DNA from: Diospyros lotus
Lineage: Eukaryota; Streptophyta; Magnoliopsida; Ericales; Ebenaceae
NCBI RefSeq assembly: GCF_014633365.1
Contig: NC_068348.1
Location: forward strand, 14,402,311-14,466,310
Length of the DNA stretch: 64,000 nt
Direction: 5' to 3'
A model generated the notes under the pieces. That model was given only the letters and a program-made list of their open reading frames with translations, searched no databases and was not told the origin of the DNA. Both the position numbers and the translations under genes were made by a program. This document shows, piece by piece, positions 46,285 to 58,271 of the stretch. Within the stretch, counting starts at the first letter, position 1. Every line of letters begins with the position of its first letter.

Positions 46285-48056
46285 GGCTCGATTCTCGACG
46301 ATGACTGGTGTTGACATGTGGCGGTCGCTGAATGGGTTAGGACCAATCCGAAAAAGTGGGGGAGGCTGCTAGGATGCCGCAAGGTAGCTGCTCCCCTCAC
46401 GACAAACAGCCGTGAGGCTGCTATGCCTCGCGGCATGCAGCTCCTTGCGATTGCAAAGGCAGCCGCAAGGCTACCAGCTGGCGGCAATTGTTGCCGCCAG
46501 CTTTCTTTAATCCTCTCTTCTTTTTTTTCTTTTTGATTTATTTTATCCCTTTTTTCATGGCACTATAGCGGTGGTTCGCGGGAGGCCAGCAGTAGAGGTG
46601 CGGTGGCGCTGGTAGTGGCGACGACGATGGCGGGCAGAGGCTGGTTCGCGCGCAGGTCATGAAGAAGAAGAGAGGGAGAAGAAGAGAAGAAAAGAAAAAG
46701 AAAAAGAAAAGAAAAGGAAAAGAAAAAGAAAGAAAAGAAAAGAAAGGAAAAGAAAGAAAATATAAAAAAATCCTAGAAAATTCTAGGAAAATGGGTAAGG
46801 GAGATTTATTAATATTTCAAAGATTTTGGGCCAGAAAATGGTTCGGGCACGCGTTTCGAGAATATAACACGCATACCGAGAAAGCCTGAGGAGCTAAATC
46901 AAGGTGAGTAAAAATTTCTTAGAAAATTATAGAAATTCAAGAATATTATTTTATGAATTGTTGTAGAAAATATTTGATAAATATTTAGTTTGGATTTATT
47001 GAGAAAAAATAGGAAGAAATAAAGAAAAAATAAAGAAAATGCAAGAAATTATGAAAAAATAGGTTTTAATGCTTTTTTAAATAATTATGGTGATTAGGAT
47101 GCTTTGAGGCTAAAGTTGAAGTGATTTGTGCAAATTTTGAGGTTGGCACCCAAATCGATGCGATGCACGAATTTCGAGGCAGGGCACAAATATTGCGGTA
47201 AGTGGTACTCCCAAACTGGAATTTAGTTTTATGAAAAATGCTTGAATTGTAAGTGATTTATGTTTAAAAACTCGATCCTCGGGAATGTTTTCATCATATT
47301 GACATGCCCTGATATATATCCATCACGTAGACTGCATACATGACCTGACTATGTAATGCATATGTACACGTTGATATCATTGATCGCACGTATTGTGGCC
47401 GTAAGGAGTACGAACTGGCATCGCTGCTTTTTCAAGGGTGCACCCATACACCCCGGCTTCGAAAGAGGTGGCCGCAAAAATGGTGAGTAGCATGAAGGGT
47501 GCAGTTGACCCCTTACGATGAGTAAGACATTGCATTCATGCACAAAACATGTTTTCTGTACCCTTACTTAGATGATTCATCATTTAACTTGGGCTTTGCC
47601 CCTAGAATATTCAAACGTTCTAGATGGAGATTGTAGCAGATACGAGGATGAATGAGGTATGAAATTGCACTTAGCAAAGTGTATGAGGAATGAAATGTAT
47701 GTTATGTAGCCCGTGTATTTAAGTTATGTTACTTTGAATTTTGAACGTTTTAAGGAATGATGATGTATAACCTTATTTAGAGTTAATGTTAGTTGAGAAC
47801 TTATGCTATGTATTAAGTTATGTTGTGGAACGATGATGTAAGATCTGAATTTCGATTTATGTTAAGATATCAGGTTCGATCCTTGCTTCCGCAATTTGAT
47901 GGGTATAATAATTCTCTTTCGAGATTAATGTATGGGAATTCTGGGACGGATTCGAGGAATGATGTGATTTAGGATTAGTTGAAAGGAAAAAAAATTTATT
48001 GTCCCAGAATTATCCAAATTTATGACGCGCCCGAGAAAACAGGGTGTTATAGAGTG

Positions 48057-51000
48057 CTTGACATGGTTTGTATATGTATATATCATATAACCCTATGGGC
48101 CAGTTATCTTTTGTATGCATACCTAGAATGTGAGTTATGCTTCCATTTCCATTTCTTCTATATGAGCACAGGTGATCCTTGTTGAGCATGCATGGCAGGT
48201 TAAGGTGGACCCTTTTTTGTTTCTTTACCTTTCTAGGGCTCTTGCTCGGGTTCTTCAGCTTGGTTGGGGTAACCGGGTAGGGGTTCCACATGATATGTTA
48301 TGATTTATTTGAACATGTTAACCTTGATAACAATCTTTGCTACTAGAAATATAATATTGATGTTCATTTTGAAGTATAATTGTACTTCATTTAGGTTTGA
48401 TCTAATTACTTCCTTAATCTAAATTAAAAATGGTGAAACCCAAGGGTAAAGGATTAGCAAGAGAATTTTGGGAATTTTATTAGGCTTAAGTGTAATTATG
48501 GAAAAAAAAATCAAATTCTTGAGATTAATAACACGCTTGGAAAGATTTAAAGATGTTGTTTTCTTGATAAGAAGTGATTAACCAAGACGTATATTTAGTT
48601 AGTCTAGGGTCTACAAGAAGGAAAAATTAGTTACTTGTGTTGTCTACAAGGATAGTGACTCGTTTTAAATTTCAAAAAGTGTAATGTTGCACGATTAATT
48701 TGAATGAAAAATTTATTCACGTTATGGCATGTTATTGCAAAAAATGCATCAAAGTTTGTTTATATACATTATATAGGCTATGGTTATAAAATAGTTGATC
48801 ATGTCATGATATGCATGGCAATAGTTGATATGTTTATATGTTATTGATGAAAGATGTAGTTAAACCCCTATTATGATGCTTGAGGTTATGTGATAATCAT
48901 TTAAGCGATGCTTCAGGTCACTAAATTAAGAGTATAAGCAATTTAAGATTTGTGACATGAAAATTATATTTTTTAGTCATGCAAAACACGAGACATACAT
49001 ACCATTTTCTAACCCCTACTAAGTAGCAATACTTATTAATGCATATTCAATATGCTAAATTTTGCATACCTTGAAATTAAAAAAAAAACAAAAAAAAAAA
49101 AACCATTAAAGATGTAGTAGCCATGTTATTAAAATATAGCATGTTAGTATGTTTCAACTTTACAAGCATGTTATACTAAGTTTTAAACGCATTATGATCT
49201 ATGTTATTATGCTAAACCTTAAATTTCATGTCATTAGTGTGATTTATACCATAATGATGGGTATAATTGTAAATAATAACAAACAAATTACAAGGCACTC
49301 ATGAAATTTGAGCAAAATTAAAGGTTATAAACATAAGTTACATAAATTATAAAGTCTAAGTGCAATGACCCAGAAGTTTAAGGTAGAAGTGTCACATCGG
49401 AAAAGTTCCAACTTTTACAATAATTTCGCTTGTGTCTTTCTCTTTCTCCTTCTCCATCCACACCCTTCCACCACCGACAAGCTTTATCCCACTGCTAGCA
49501 TTGCCCAATATCCTTTTACCATGTTGGAAAATATTGTCAAAACCCTCTTATTATCACAGACCTCCTTGAATAGTTAAAATTGCCAAAATCTACCAAAATT
49601 TTGTTACTCCTTGCCACCAAAATTTGGTTCTCCAGCCTCTAAGCTCACTAGAATTCTCATTTTTGTCATATTCTCTTGTGTATGTTCACTTAGAATGCTG
49701 GAAAATAAGCTTTTTATAAAGAAAACCTTCCGATTCTAAGTTCTCGACCTACCATATCAATTGTCGATTTCTTGCCAAAAATTTTGCTTTGCCAATCCTT
49801 CCAAATTCTCTATCCCATAATGATTCTTTATCAATTTTAACCCTAATTTGGAAAACTCAGCAATATTTCAAAGACTCTAATGATTGCATTCATTCCTCAA
49901 TTTTGTTTTGGTAATTTTTTTTTTTAAATTCTTTCACTTCGTCTATCTTTCTCATTAAGGGTCAGAAATACATACTGAATGTACTATTTTGTCCTCATAC
50001 ACGTCATTTATTAGGCCTGTCAAATGGTTCATTCTATGTTGAATTTATTTGTCTGAAATTCAAGTCCAAAGTTACCTTCCTAAATTGTTAGTTGTGTCTC
50101 AACATTTATTTTCAACAATCTTTTGAGCCAAATAATTTCCATTCTAACCGTTAATATTGAAATCTGTTGCCATCCTGTGTTCTTGGTTATGTCTACTTTG
50201 ATATCTATCTTTCAATTCATCTTAATCTAACCTTGATTGGATTTTATGTAGGTTCAAAGTAGGCTACCTGACTAACTCATCGTGTATTTCAACCAACTTC
50301 GAGCTCAGCTAACTTTTTATTCATTTGTTAATTTTCTATAACACGTATCCATCATATGGGTTTATATTTATGTCATCTATGAATCCTAGTATTGACCAAA
50401 AAAAGATAGGGTGAAAGAAAAGAAAGACAGTGCAATTTTATAATTATTTAGAGGAAGAAGAGAAACCCAAAAAAGAAAATGCTACCATTCATCAACTCTA
50501 TATATGTTTAGTCTTTTACCTTATCTTTAGGTGTTTAAAAAATACCATTGACCATTTCTTAATAACATTTATGAGAACCTCGCAAAATATGTACACCAAC
50601 AATAACTTCATTAGCAAATAGAGTAACTCGATGTACCCAGCAAACTGCATATTATTTTGTGTGCAACAAGTGTAATTAACTTTAATGGTTCAATAATTAA
50701 GTAATATGAAATTAATATCATAAGAAAACATGATATTTAGCAAGTGGCAATTAAATTAAATTGTTTCCCAAAAATGGGCACTGCTGATCAGAGGAATAGA
50801 GCACAATTTGCAAGTGGTTTTTTGTGATAACATTTTCAACATAGTTTTGGGCAACCAAAAGAACAAATAGTTAGTATTGCCAATAATTCTTAACAATAGG
50901 ATTTAGCACCATAAGAAATTATTGTCAAGTATTAGGTAAATATTGAACTAAAATAGTCAATGCATATATGCATAGACACACCAACTAGAATAAGTTTGAT

Positions 51001-51265
51001 ACCCATAACAATTGTATGATAATCTAAGAGCACCACAATAACCAAATTCCCCAACCAATGATCAAAGTCTCATGGCTAGAAGAATTAGGTTGAGTTTACC
51101 ACATAGGAAATAACGTTATGTTTGACAAAAGACCAAACAGACTCTTAGTAGAAAACGAAAGTAAAACACCTACAAGCTAGCAAAAGTCATAGAAAAACAA
51201 ACTTTTAAAGCATAAGAAACAAACTCTTAGCACATCCATAAGTTTCACCCCTTCCTCTTGGATTG
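48057..51265. other. Intergenic sequence between element D and the MYB locus
   Basis: No gene is recognised. The left end continues 32673 after removal of D. A phrase CCTATTATGATGCTTGAGGTTATGTG near 48868 resembles one in element A's interior (17385). There are A-rich runs at 49078-49103. ORFs at 49365-49577 and 50430-50621 show no domain or gene structure. Confidence 0.45.
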
Positions 51266-54200
51266 TTATTTGAGTAACATTTTAGAAGCCTTCATTCTCA
51301 TTGTGTTTGTTGCCATGGTGTCATCAAGAAATAATTGAGAGGGTGACATTAGGCCCATTGATGAATCTTCAACTGCTACTTCCATATTTGGTGATTGTCC
51401 AATTGAAGCATTTGATATTTCAAGAAACAAAGCAAGGTCATCCTCATCATTTGGTGTATCAAGCAAGAAGGATAGATCATCATCAAGTGGGTTGATATCT
51501 TCTAGTAGCCCCTTTTCCTTGATCCCTACATATATGAACAAAGTTAACTTAAACTTATACATGCTTTATAAAAATAAAAAAATGATAATATATGAAATAA
51601 TTAACAAAAAGATTTTAATAATAAATTTCAAGTGGAGTAAAGTTATGTAAATCTAATGTTCTTTATATAGTAATGAGTTTAAAAGAAGCACAAACTAGCC
51701 ATGCAATCTTTTTCTCAAGTGTAAATTAACTTAAAAAGTCAATTGAACCCTCAACACAATTAATGATAGTGCTATTAATATGTAGTTGTATGTTGACAAG
51801 ATGATATATATGGGGTTATAAGTAACAATATTTTTTTAACTCTAATTTTTTACTAAATAGATATTATATAGCTTTATCAAAATTAAATTTTCATTTTGAA
51901 TTTTTTATTACTAAAGCAATGTCTTTCAATAAATTACCAAAGTTTAGAAGCAATATCATTAAATAAGATTCTTTAATTTTATATGCATGCTTAGTTGTAA
52001 CATTAAAAACATAATAAATGAATTCAAATCACTCATGGATGAATAAGGTAAAGTTGAATCAGTTACTAGTTGTGCGAGAACATCCATAAACTCTGCATTT
52101 GATTCATATATGACCTTGTCTTTACCTTTCAAGGAAGTTTCTTTCTTCTGATATTCGAAATGCATCAAACACCTGGGACTTCTCAATAACTTCTTCCAAC
52201 TCTCTTTCATCATCCAATTCAAGTGTTTCTGTCATATAGCTAGCATTTATATACCCATGAGAAGGTTGTGTAGTTTCCCCCATAACTAGTGATCCATTTT
52301 GATCAGATTCTGGGTGTGAGATGGGGGAGAAACCAATTGGATTGAAAGAGCTTTCAGTGGTTGGTTTTGGATCTAAGGAAAAACTAATATATGTGTTTTG
52401 AAGTGGATTGGAAGCCTTATCCAAATTAAATCCAAAACCACTAGGCTTGGTTTGAAATGAGTTATTGGAATTTCCCACTAATGTTGTAGTTAAGAAACCA
52501 AAACCACTAGCATTTGTTTGAATGTGGTTAGACGAGCTTCCAACAAATGGTGACCCAAAATTACTAGGCGTGCTTTGAAAGGGGTTGGAGGACTTTCCCA
52601 ATGATGGTGTTGTGCTAAACCCAAAGTTGTAGCAAGGCATGGCTTGAAATGGGTTGGTTGAGCCTCCCATGGATGGTGTAGTACTCAACCCAAGACTTTT
52701 GGGCACAATTTTAATCATGTTGGAAGAACCTTCTACAGATGTAGCAAAACCACTAGGTGTGGTTTGAAATGGTTTAGAAGAGCTAGCCACCCTTGGTATA
52801 ATATGGAATTGAGAAAAGATAAACATGGTTTGAAGTGAGTTGGAAGAACCTCCCAAGGATGGTGTAGTGTTGCACCCAAAATTAGTACTAGACCCAAATA
52901 GGTTTGAAAAGCCTTTTGGAGTTGCTGATGGGTTGAAGCTAAAAGCATTAATGTCAAGTTGATTAAATGAGCTTTCCAGAGTTAGCGGTGTGTTGAAGTC
53001 AAAACCTCTTGAGTTAGTTTGATGCGGATATGAGAAGTTTCCCATGGTGGTTGATGAAGTGAAGTCAAAACCAGTAAACTTGGTTTGAGAACTAGCAAGT
53101 GGTAATTGACCTTGAAAGTTTTGATTAAAGGAACTTGATGGTGGTGAAGGAGATGTAAAAGTATGGAATGTTATTGGCGAAGGATTTTATGTTTGAAGAG
53201 AGTTAGAGAAATGAGAACGAGGCAAAGAGGAACTAGAACTGGTGTTTTGATGACGATCAACTTGTTGGAGTTTCTTAACATTGGTGTTCCAAAAGTTCTT
53301 TATCTCATTATCTGTTCTACCAGGAACCTGGATGCCAAAATAGAAAAATTGATCAAATAAAGAGACTAAAGAAATTAAGATGAACATTTAACAGACCAAA
53401 TAGAAAAGATAAGGAAAATATGAAAGCTCTATAAAATACATAGATAGATATATAATAGTGTATTTATATAGAAAGTGAGAAAGGGGGGGGGGGGGTTCAA
53501 AACATTTAGGCTAAAAGGTTAATTTGCCCCTTGTATTATATGCCATTGCCTAGTATAATTTATATTTGGTTTGTTCTTATTACTTAACCATGAAGATAGA
53601 AGGGAAATAAAATATTTTGGTAAAATTTTGTGCTAAATAATCCAAATCTTTGTCTAAAGTAAACAATTGTTCTAATAATTAATACTTTCATAAAAAAATG
53701 TCAATGTCATTCCTGTTGTTGTTGTCAGTCAACCAATAGATTGATTAATAATGACTAATAGTTTATTGATATTAGGTACTAAATTGGGACAATTGTGAAA
53801 ATTCAAGTGTTTAATTGACCAAAAAAAAGATAGGTACTAAATTGGGTATTAACATATAGTACTTGGATAAATTGGTTTTTTGGCCAAACATTTAACTCCA
53901 ATCTAGATCAAAGCTTCTATAGGTTAAAAGAAGAAGTAGAAAACAGAACTTAACCCATATATTTAACCAAGTAAATAGAGAGAGAGTATAATATGAACAT
54001 ACATACATATACATACCAAATTAAGGAAAAGCTTCAAGACGTTTAATTCCTACCCAAATTGGAATTTCTATGGGTTAAAAGAGGTAAAAAAAATAAACTT
54101 ATCAATATAATTAACCAAGAAAATCAAGGAAAAAATAAAAGAGGAAGAGAAAGATGAAGACGAAAATAAAAATTACAAAGCACATACATGCTTCTGATAG

Positions 54201-54583
54201 GAAAGTGAATTATCTATGAATAGGAAAATAAAAATTACCTTAGTGGCTATGTGAGCCCATTTGTTACCATACTTATTATGGAGTTCAAGGATTAGCTTCA
54301 CTTCTTCAATAGAAAAAGCACCCTTCCTCATATTAGGCTTCAAATGGTTTAGCCATCTCAGCCTACAACTCTTTCCACATCTCTTTAGACTAGTTTTCCT
54401 ATGCACTTGATTCCAATTCCCTTCACCATTCTTTTTCACATACTCAACCAAAATCTCATCTTCAGATGGTGACCATTACCCTTTCTTCAATTCTTCATCA
54501 ACGTGACCACTACCACCGTCATAGCAAGCATTGCTTCTGCTTTCTCGATCGCTCGATGTTTCTTTTTCCTCAACGTTAGACAT
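51266..54583 (-). pseudogene. GAMYB-like R2R3-MYB transcription factor gene with in-frame stops
   Basis: Exon 1 is 54583-54239. It starts with ATG (MSNVEEKETSSDRESRSN) and carries MYB repeat R2 (WSPSEDEILVEYVKKNGEGN, SLKRCGKSCRLRWLNHLKPN) and most of R3 (RKGAFSIEEVKLILELHNKY, GNKWAHIATK). The donor AAG|GTAATT and acceptor ATCCAG|GTTCCT bound a 911-base intron (53328-54238), phase 0. Exon 2 (53327 to about 52033) completes R3 (VPGRTDNEIKNFWNTNVKK). The long variable region has imperfect FG-type repeats. Exon 3 (51525-51266) follows acceptor TGTAG|GGATC and ends KASKMLLK. The LVEYVKK..GEGNWN and RCGKSCRLRW..HLKPN signature is that of the GAMYB subgroup, nuclear activators in gibberellin and anther or pollen development; target and role here are unknown. 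Two in-frame TAA codons (54476-54478, 53187-53189) and a frame change near 52130-52150 indicate loss of function, unless translation starts downstream of the first stop. The end of exon 2 (ATGA|GTGATT) is a guess. Confidence 0.82.
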
Positions 54584-54985
54584 GATTTTTCTCTTATCTT
54601 CCTCTATTTGCCTAATGTTGCTATTTATTCATTGACTTAACAACATTTACTCCACTTTTTTGTCTCTTTCTAAACTCTATGTATATTTACCACATGATAT
54701 TATGTATTGTTCACTCGATTTTTTAAGGGAAAGTAATTTTGGAAATAAAAGGAAAGAGAAGGGGTAAGATGAAGAAATGACATGGCTGCTTGCACTTTTT
54801 TGGTTTCATGTGAATAAATGGATGAAGTGTCATGTGACGCAAGGAAAGGGAGTAAAAATAAAGTAGGAAAGATGAATGTGGTAGTGAAACTAGATTAAAT
54901 TTATATAGCAAAAATAATGGGGTCTAACTTCAATTTCCCAAACTAAATAAGTTTTTTTTTTTTTACCAATTTATATTTTGAAAAT
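54584..54985 (-). other. Upstream region of the MYB locus
   Basis: AT-rich sequence 5' of the MYB start codon, bounded by the copia-type LTR. No distinct TATA or miRNA/GA-response site is assigned. The ORF at 54723-54911 is not supported. Confidence 0.35.
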
Positions 54986-54989
54986 ATGA

Positions 54990-57900
54990 GTTGCAAAACA
55001 ATTATACTTAAGGTTGATGAATTATCAAACTATTTGACGTATAAACAAAAATAAGTTGACGTACTTGAGGTTTAAATAAAGATATAATTGAGAATTTAAG
55101 TGAATAATGAAGTGTTATGTGTAAATAATCAAGTATCAATGCGTTGGTAACAAATACTCAAGTATTGAAGTAAAATACTTGAGTATTTTTCTATAGATCA
55201 AAATATGTTAAAGTACAGTCTAATAATACTCGTGTACAATGATTTAACACTCAAGTATGGTACTATAGCACATAATGTTGGTTGAATGCAGTTCAAAAAT
55301 ACTCAAGTACAAGAATACAATACTTGAGTATTGCACTGAAGCACATAATGTATGCAAGTCTCAGTTTCAAAAATACTCGACTAGCAAAGGGTAATACTAG
55401 ACTATTTGAAACAATCCATCAAAAATACTCAAGTACAAAATTTCAATACTCGACTACTTGAAGCTATATATTAAAATCTAAAAAAAAAAATCACTATAAA
55501 ATACTCAACTATCAAGTCCGCAATACTCAAGTATCGAAAACCCTCAATCAAAAAAATTTGAGAATCAAGATGTTGGAAAGAAACTATTTGAATCAGAAAT
55601 CCTTTCAAATCTTCATATAACATCTCTTTGATGTTGCAGGTTGATAATTTCAATTTTCAAATTGTTTTATCTAATTAAAGGACAAGAATAAGTCATTTTC
55701 AAACATAGGAGACATGCTGATGTCACTTGTTACAGACAATTTCTTTCCAATGGATCGATTCTCGAGCTTCAAGTTCAAATTGTTTTATCTTCACCTATTT
55801 CTATCCTTTCTCTTGGTTGGAAAGCAACCATTGGAAACAGGAAAAGAAGTCCAAATACTCATGAAGAAAAATGAAAAAGGCAAAGAACAAACCAAGATGT
55901 CCAAATACTCTTGATCTTCAACTTCATCCTTATTCTGAAAACCCTCTCTGCAATCATTCTATTTAGTTTTCATTCTTAAGTTGTGAATTTAAGAGTCTTA
56001 TTGAAAGCTTGCTGTAAAACACCTTGAGTGTTATCTTTGTTAGTGTAGGTGCTCTAGACCCAATCAGATTGGGCATGTTGTACACTGACAATTGTAATCA
56101 TATTTATTATTGAATAAGGAGTTATTCAATTTCACAAGAAGTCATTCTATTAGTTTCTTGTTATTTTTGTAATAACCGAATGAAACTAGATAGAAGTCCA
56201 TATGATGTATACTTGATTAATCTATAAATATGTGAGATGATGCATCACAGTTTCTAGACATCATTAAACGTCCCAAGTCGTAGCAATGTCAAGAATGGAC
56301 ATTGACAATTGCGGTAAGACTTGTATGTGCTATGTTTTTGCTATGTGATAGCAATGGGGGTCTCACACCCATAGGCATGGGGATGCCTAGACAAGTACAT
56401 AGGTGACCAATGTTGGAGAACGTGTCACTAGACATGACTCGCCATGAGAATCCATTTTGGTTATATGTTGATGGAATTCTCATACGAGATGGGTGTAACT
56501 AATCCTTGGACCTGAGGTTGTCACGGTCATCTCATAAGAAGACCGGTATACTTTGACATCATTTCGATGGGCCTTGACAAAGGCTGCATGTGGGCGATCG
56601 TTGGGTATATCGTGAGGCTTATGGAGATGGGTGCATAGCCAAGATGGGACTTGTCTATCCCTTGATAGAGGATGATGTATCTAAGGCGCCTTCGGTGGAT
56701 ATTCACTTTAAATCCATGGCCATGGTGAAAGAGATCAATAAGGAGTTATTGATTCACTTTCTATTAAGTGAAGATATCCGGATAACCAAAGAAAGACTTA
56801 TGTGATCATAATCAAGCAACACATTGCCAACTTGAGATCACATAGGATACATTGACGAGAGGATCGAATTACACGGTAACCATGCTCGTGAAAGGTTATT
56901 TGCAGATTATGAATCCTTCTGAATAATTGGGTAGGCATGATGCCTTGCTAGAGGCCAATCTTGTCTTATGTGTTCGTACCGACACATTGCCAACATATTC
57001 GGGAGACTAATGAGTCATACGCAATAGGCACGGTCCCTAGCTTAAACTAGGAAAGCGGACGTATGGTTAAGTGGGACACTTCGGCAAGAAGTTGTGCCGT
57101 CGTAGGTTCTCACGGGAAAAGAACAAACAGACGTAATGACGTCGATATGACGAGGGGTCGTCATAAAGGAAAAGGTTTCCTAAAATAGCAATTGATTAAA
57201 TTAGAAAGTAGTTTCTAACTTAATGATTAAATTAGAAAGAAGTTTCTAATTTAATAATTTGGGCTTAATTTAATACTTGGGCTAAATAAAGTATTTGGGC
57301 CAAATATTAAATTAAATTAAATATTTGATCTAAATTAGATTTGGGTCAAATATTAAATAATAAATATTATATTTGGGCCAAATATTAAATATTAATTATT
57401 TGGGCTTGAATTAGATTTGAGCCACATATTTATAAATGAATTTGGGCCACTTTAATTTCTAGTTGGACTAGGATTAATGGGCTAGCCCAATCCATGTCCC
57501 CTAGGGTTTGGGAAAACCCTAGGAGGTTGCTTCTTTATAAATAGCCCTTTATGGGATGCCCAAATTATGCCTGTTATTTTGTTGGTTTTCAAGAGTTGAA
57601 AATCAATTATTTTCACGTCCATTCATAAGCCTTGTTAGGAGAAGGAGCTAGCACTCCCATTCCGCTCTCGTCGCCAACGGACGCGCGCCGTGTATCACAA
57701 GTTAGAGGCCGGACACTTGGACGGCTTGAATCCGCAAACGACTTAAAAATCTAAAGGTTAGATTTACTTTATTATGTATGTGATTGTTTGATTTCGACGT
57801 TGATCCAATCGCCGGGATCGGGGTAAGGTTCAAAATTTTGAACTACACTGCTTGCCCCGTAGCGATCTTGCTTTACTTTCAATCTTTTTGTGAGATTCCT

Positions 57901-58271
57901 TTGTATTTTTATTCTCATTATCATTTATTCATTCATTATAAGTAGAAAAGATCATTGGGTTAAGTGATCTATGAGGTTATTACTTAGCCTTGAAAAGCAA
58001 CCATGTAAGGTTTGTGTTGAGCCCTTAAAAACACAAGATGTATAGAAGATAGTGCTTGCCTATTTCAAAGAAGCACTCCAGTTAGTGAATTTAGAAGATA
58101 CTTGGCAAGGAATCAAGGTAGTGGGCGTAGGCTATTTGTTGAACCATTCTAAATCTAGTGCAATCTCTCTCAACTTTCATCTCTTTACATTCATTACTTT
58201 TAGAAAAATTTTAGTTGGTAAAAAATTGTATAGCTTAATTCACCCTCCTTAAGCTTTCATTTGGGCTAATA
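54990..58271 (+). mobile_element. Copia-type LTR (solo or truncated), split by a solo LTR
   Basis: The right part (57887-58271) has the layout of a plant copia U5: GTGGGCGTAGGCTATTTG, GAACCATTCTAAATC, then AATTCACCCTCCTTAAGC and TTTGGGCTAA, as in SIRE-like LTR ends. The left part carries many short palindromes of the TACTCAAGTA / ACTTGAGTAT kind (55060-55550). The two halves are separated by the insertion 56038-57881. The start is approximate and no TSD was found, so it could be a solo LTR or the remains of a truncated element. The ORF at 55714-55914 is within it and has no domain. Confidence 0.55.
56038..57881 (+). mobile_element. Solo LTR with perfect TSD, same family as 1587-3534
   Basis: It starts TGTTAGTGTAGGTGCTC and ends CTTGCTTTACTTTCA. 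The TSD ATCTT is exact at 56033-56037 and 57882-57886. A TATA box (TATAAATAG) is at 57536-57544, and AT-rich GGGCCAAATATTAAAT repeats precede it at 57240-57430. A 71-codon ORF (56590-56805) matches the minus-strand ORF 2736-2990 of the other copy. No interior was found, so it is a solo LTR of unknown lineage. Confidence 0.87.

Larger units (their letters stand above)
42166..46567 (-). mobile_element. Tat-like Ty3/gypsy element with gag and integrase tail only
   Basis: Read on the minus strand: 5' LTR 46567 to 45460, PBS-like sequence at 45453, gag from 45405, a short integrase C-terminal part ending near 43802, a tandem-repeat region, a PPT at 42481-42465, and a truncated 3' LTR 42464 to 42166. 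Protease, RT, RNase H and the integrase core are missing. The 3' LTR is cut after 299 of about 1108 bases together with 417 bases of the host LTR. The tandem repeats between the coding region and the 3' LTR and the PBS-region sequence fit the Tat lineage. Gag-only derivatives are known in plants as TR-GAG elements. Confidence 0.8.
45460..46567 (-). repeat. 5' LTR of the Tat-like element
   Basis: On the minus strand it starts TATAGTGCC (TG changed to TA) at 46567 and ends GGCAACA at 45460. It contains a 27-base hairpin at 46476-46502, a TATA box at 46275-46284 and a minisatellite at about 45590-46085. It is about 1.1 kb. Confidence 0.72.
32674..48051 (+). mobile_element. Element D: Ty3/gypsy retrotransposon with perfect TSD, degenerate interior
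   Basis: The 5' LTR (32674-35080) and 3' LTR (41497-48051, interrupted) start TGTAATACCC(A/C) and end ATTACA or GTTATA. The exact TSD GAGTG is at 32669-32673 and 48052-48056. A PBS identical to the plant initiator-Met type follows the 5' LTR, and a PPT precedes the 3' LTR. The interior shows no gag, RT or integrase by eye. It shares a noncoding module with element A. It may be a long-decayed autonomous element or a large non-autonomous derivative of a Del/Tekay-like lineage. Lineage is inferred from termini only. Confidence 0.85.
41497..48051 (+). repeat. 3' LTR of element D, interrupted by a Tat-like element
   Basis: The left part 41497-42165 corresponds to 32674-33341 and the right part 46568-48051 to 33759-35080. 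The stretch equivalent to 33342-33758, including the TATA box, is missing. Positions 47800-47980 are present here but lost from the 5' LTR. Confidence 0.85.

Noticed and set aside
46659..46889. Lys-rich ORF
   Set aside because: It arises from the AAGAAAAG purine run in D's 3' LTR; the matching 5' LTR run gives no comparable protein.
53163..53360. Plus-strand ORF over MYB exon 2
   Set aside because: It is the antisense shadow of the R3 repeat coding region.
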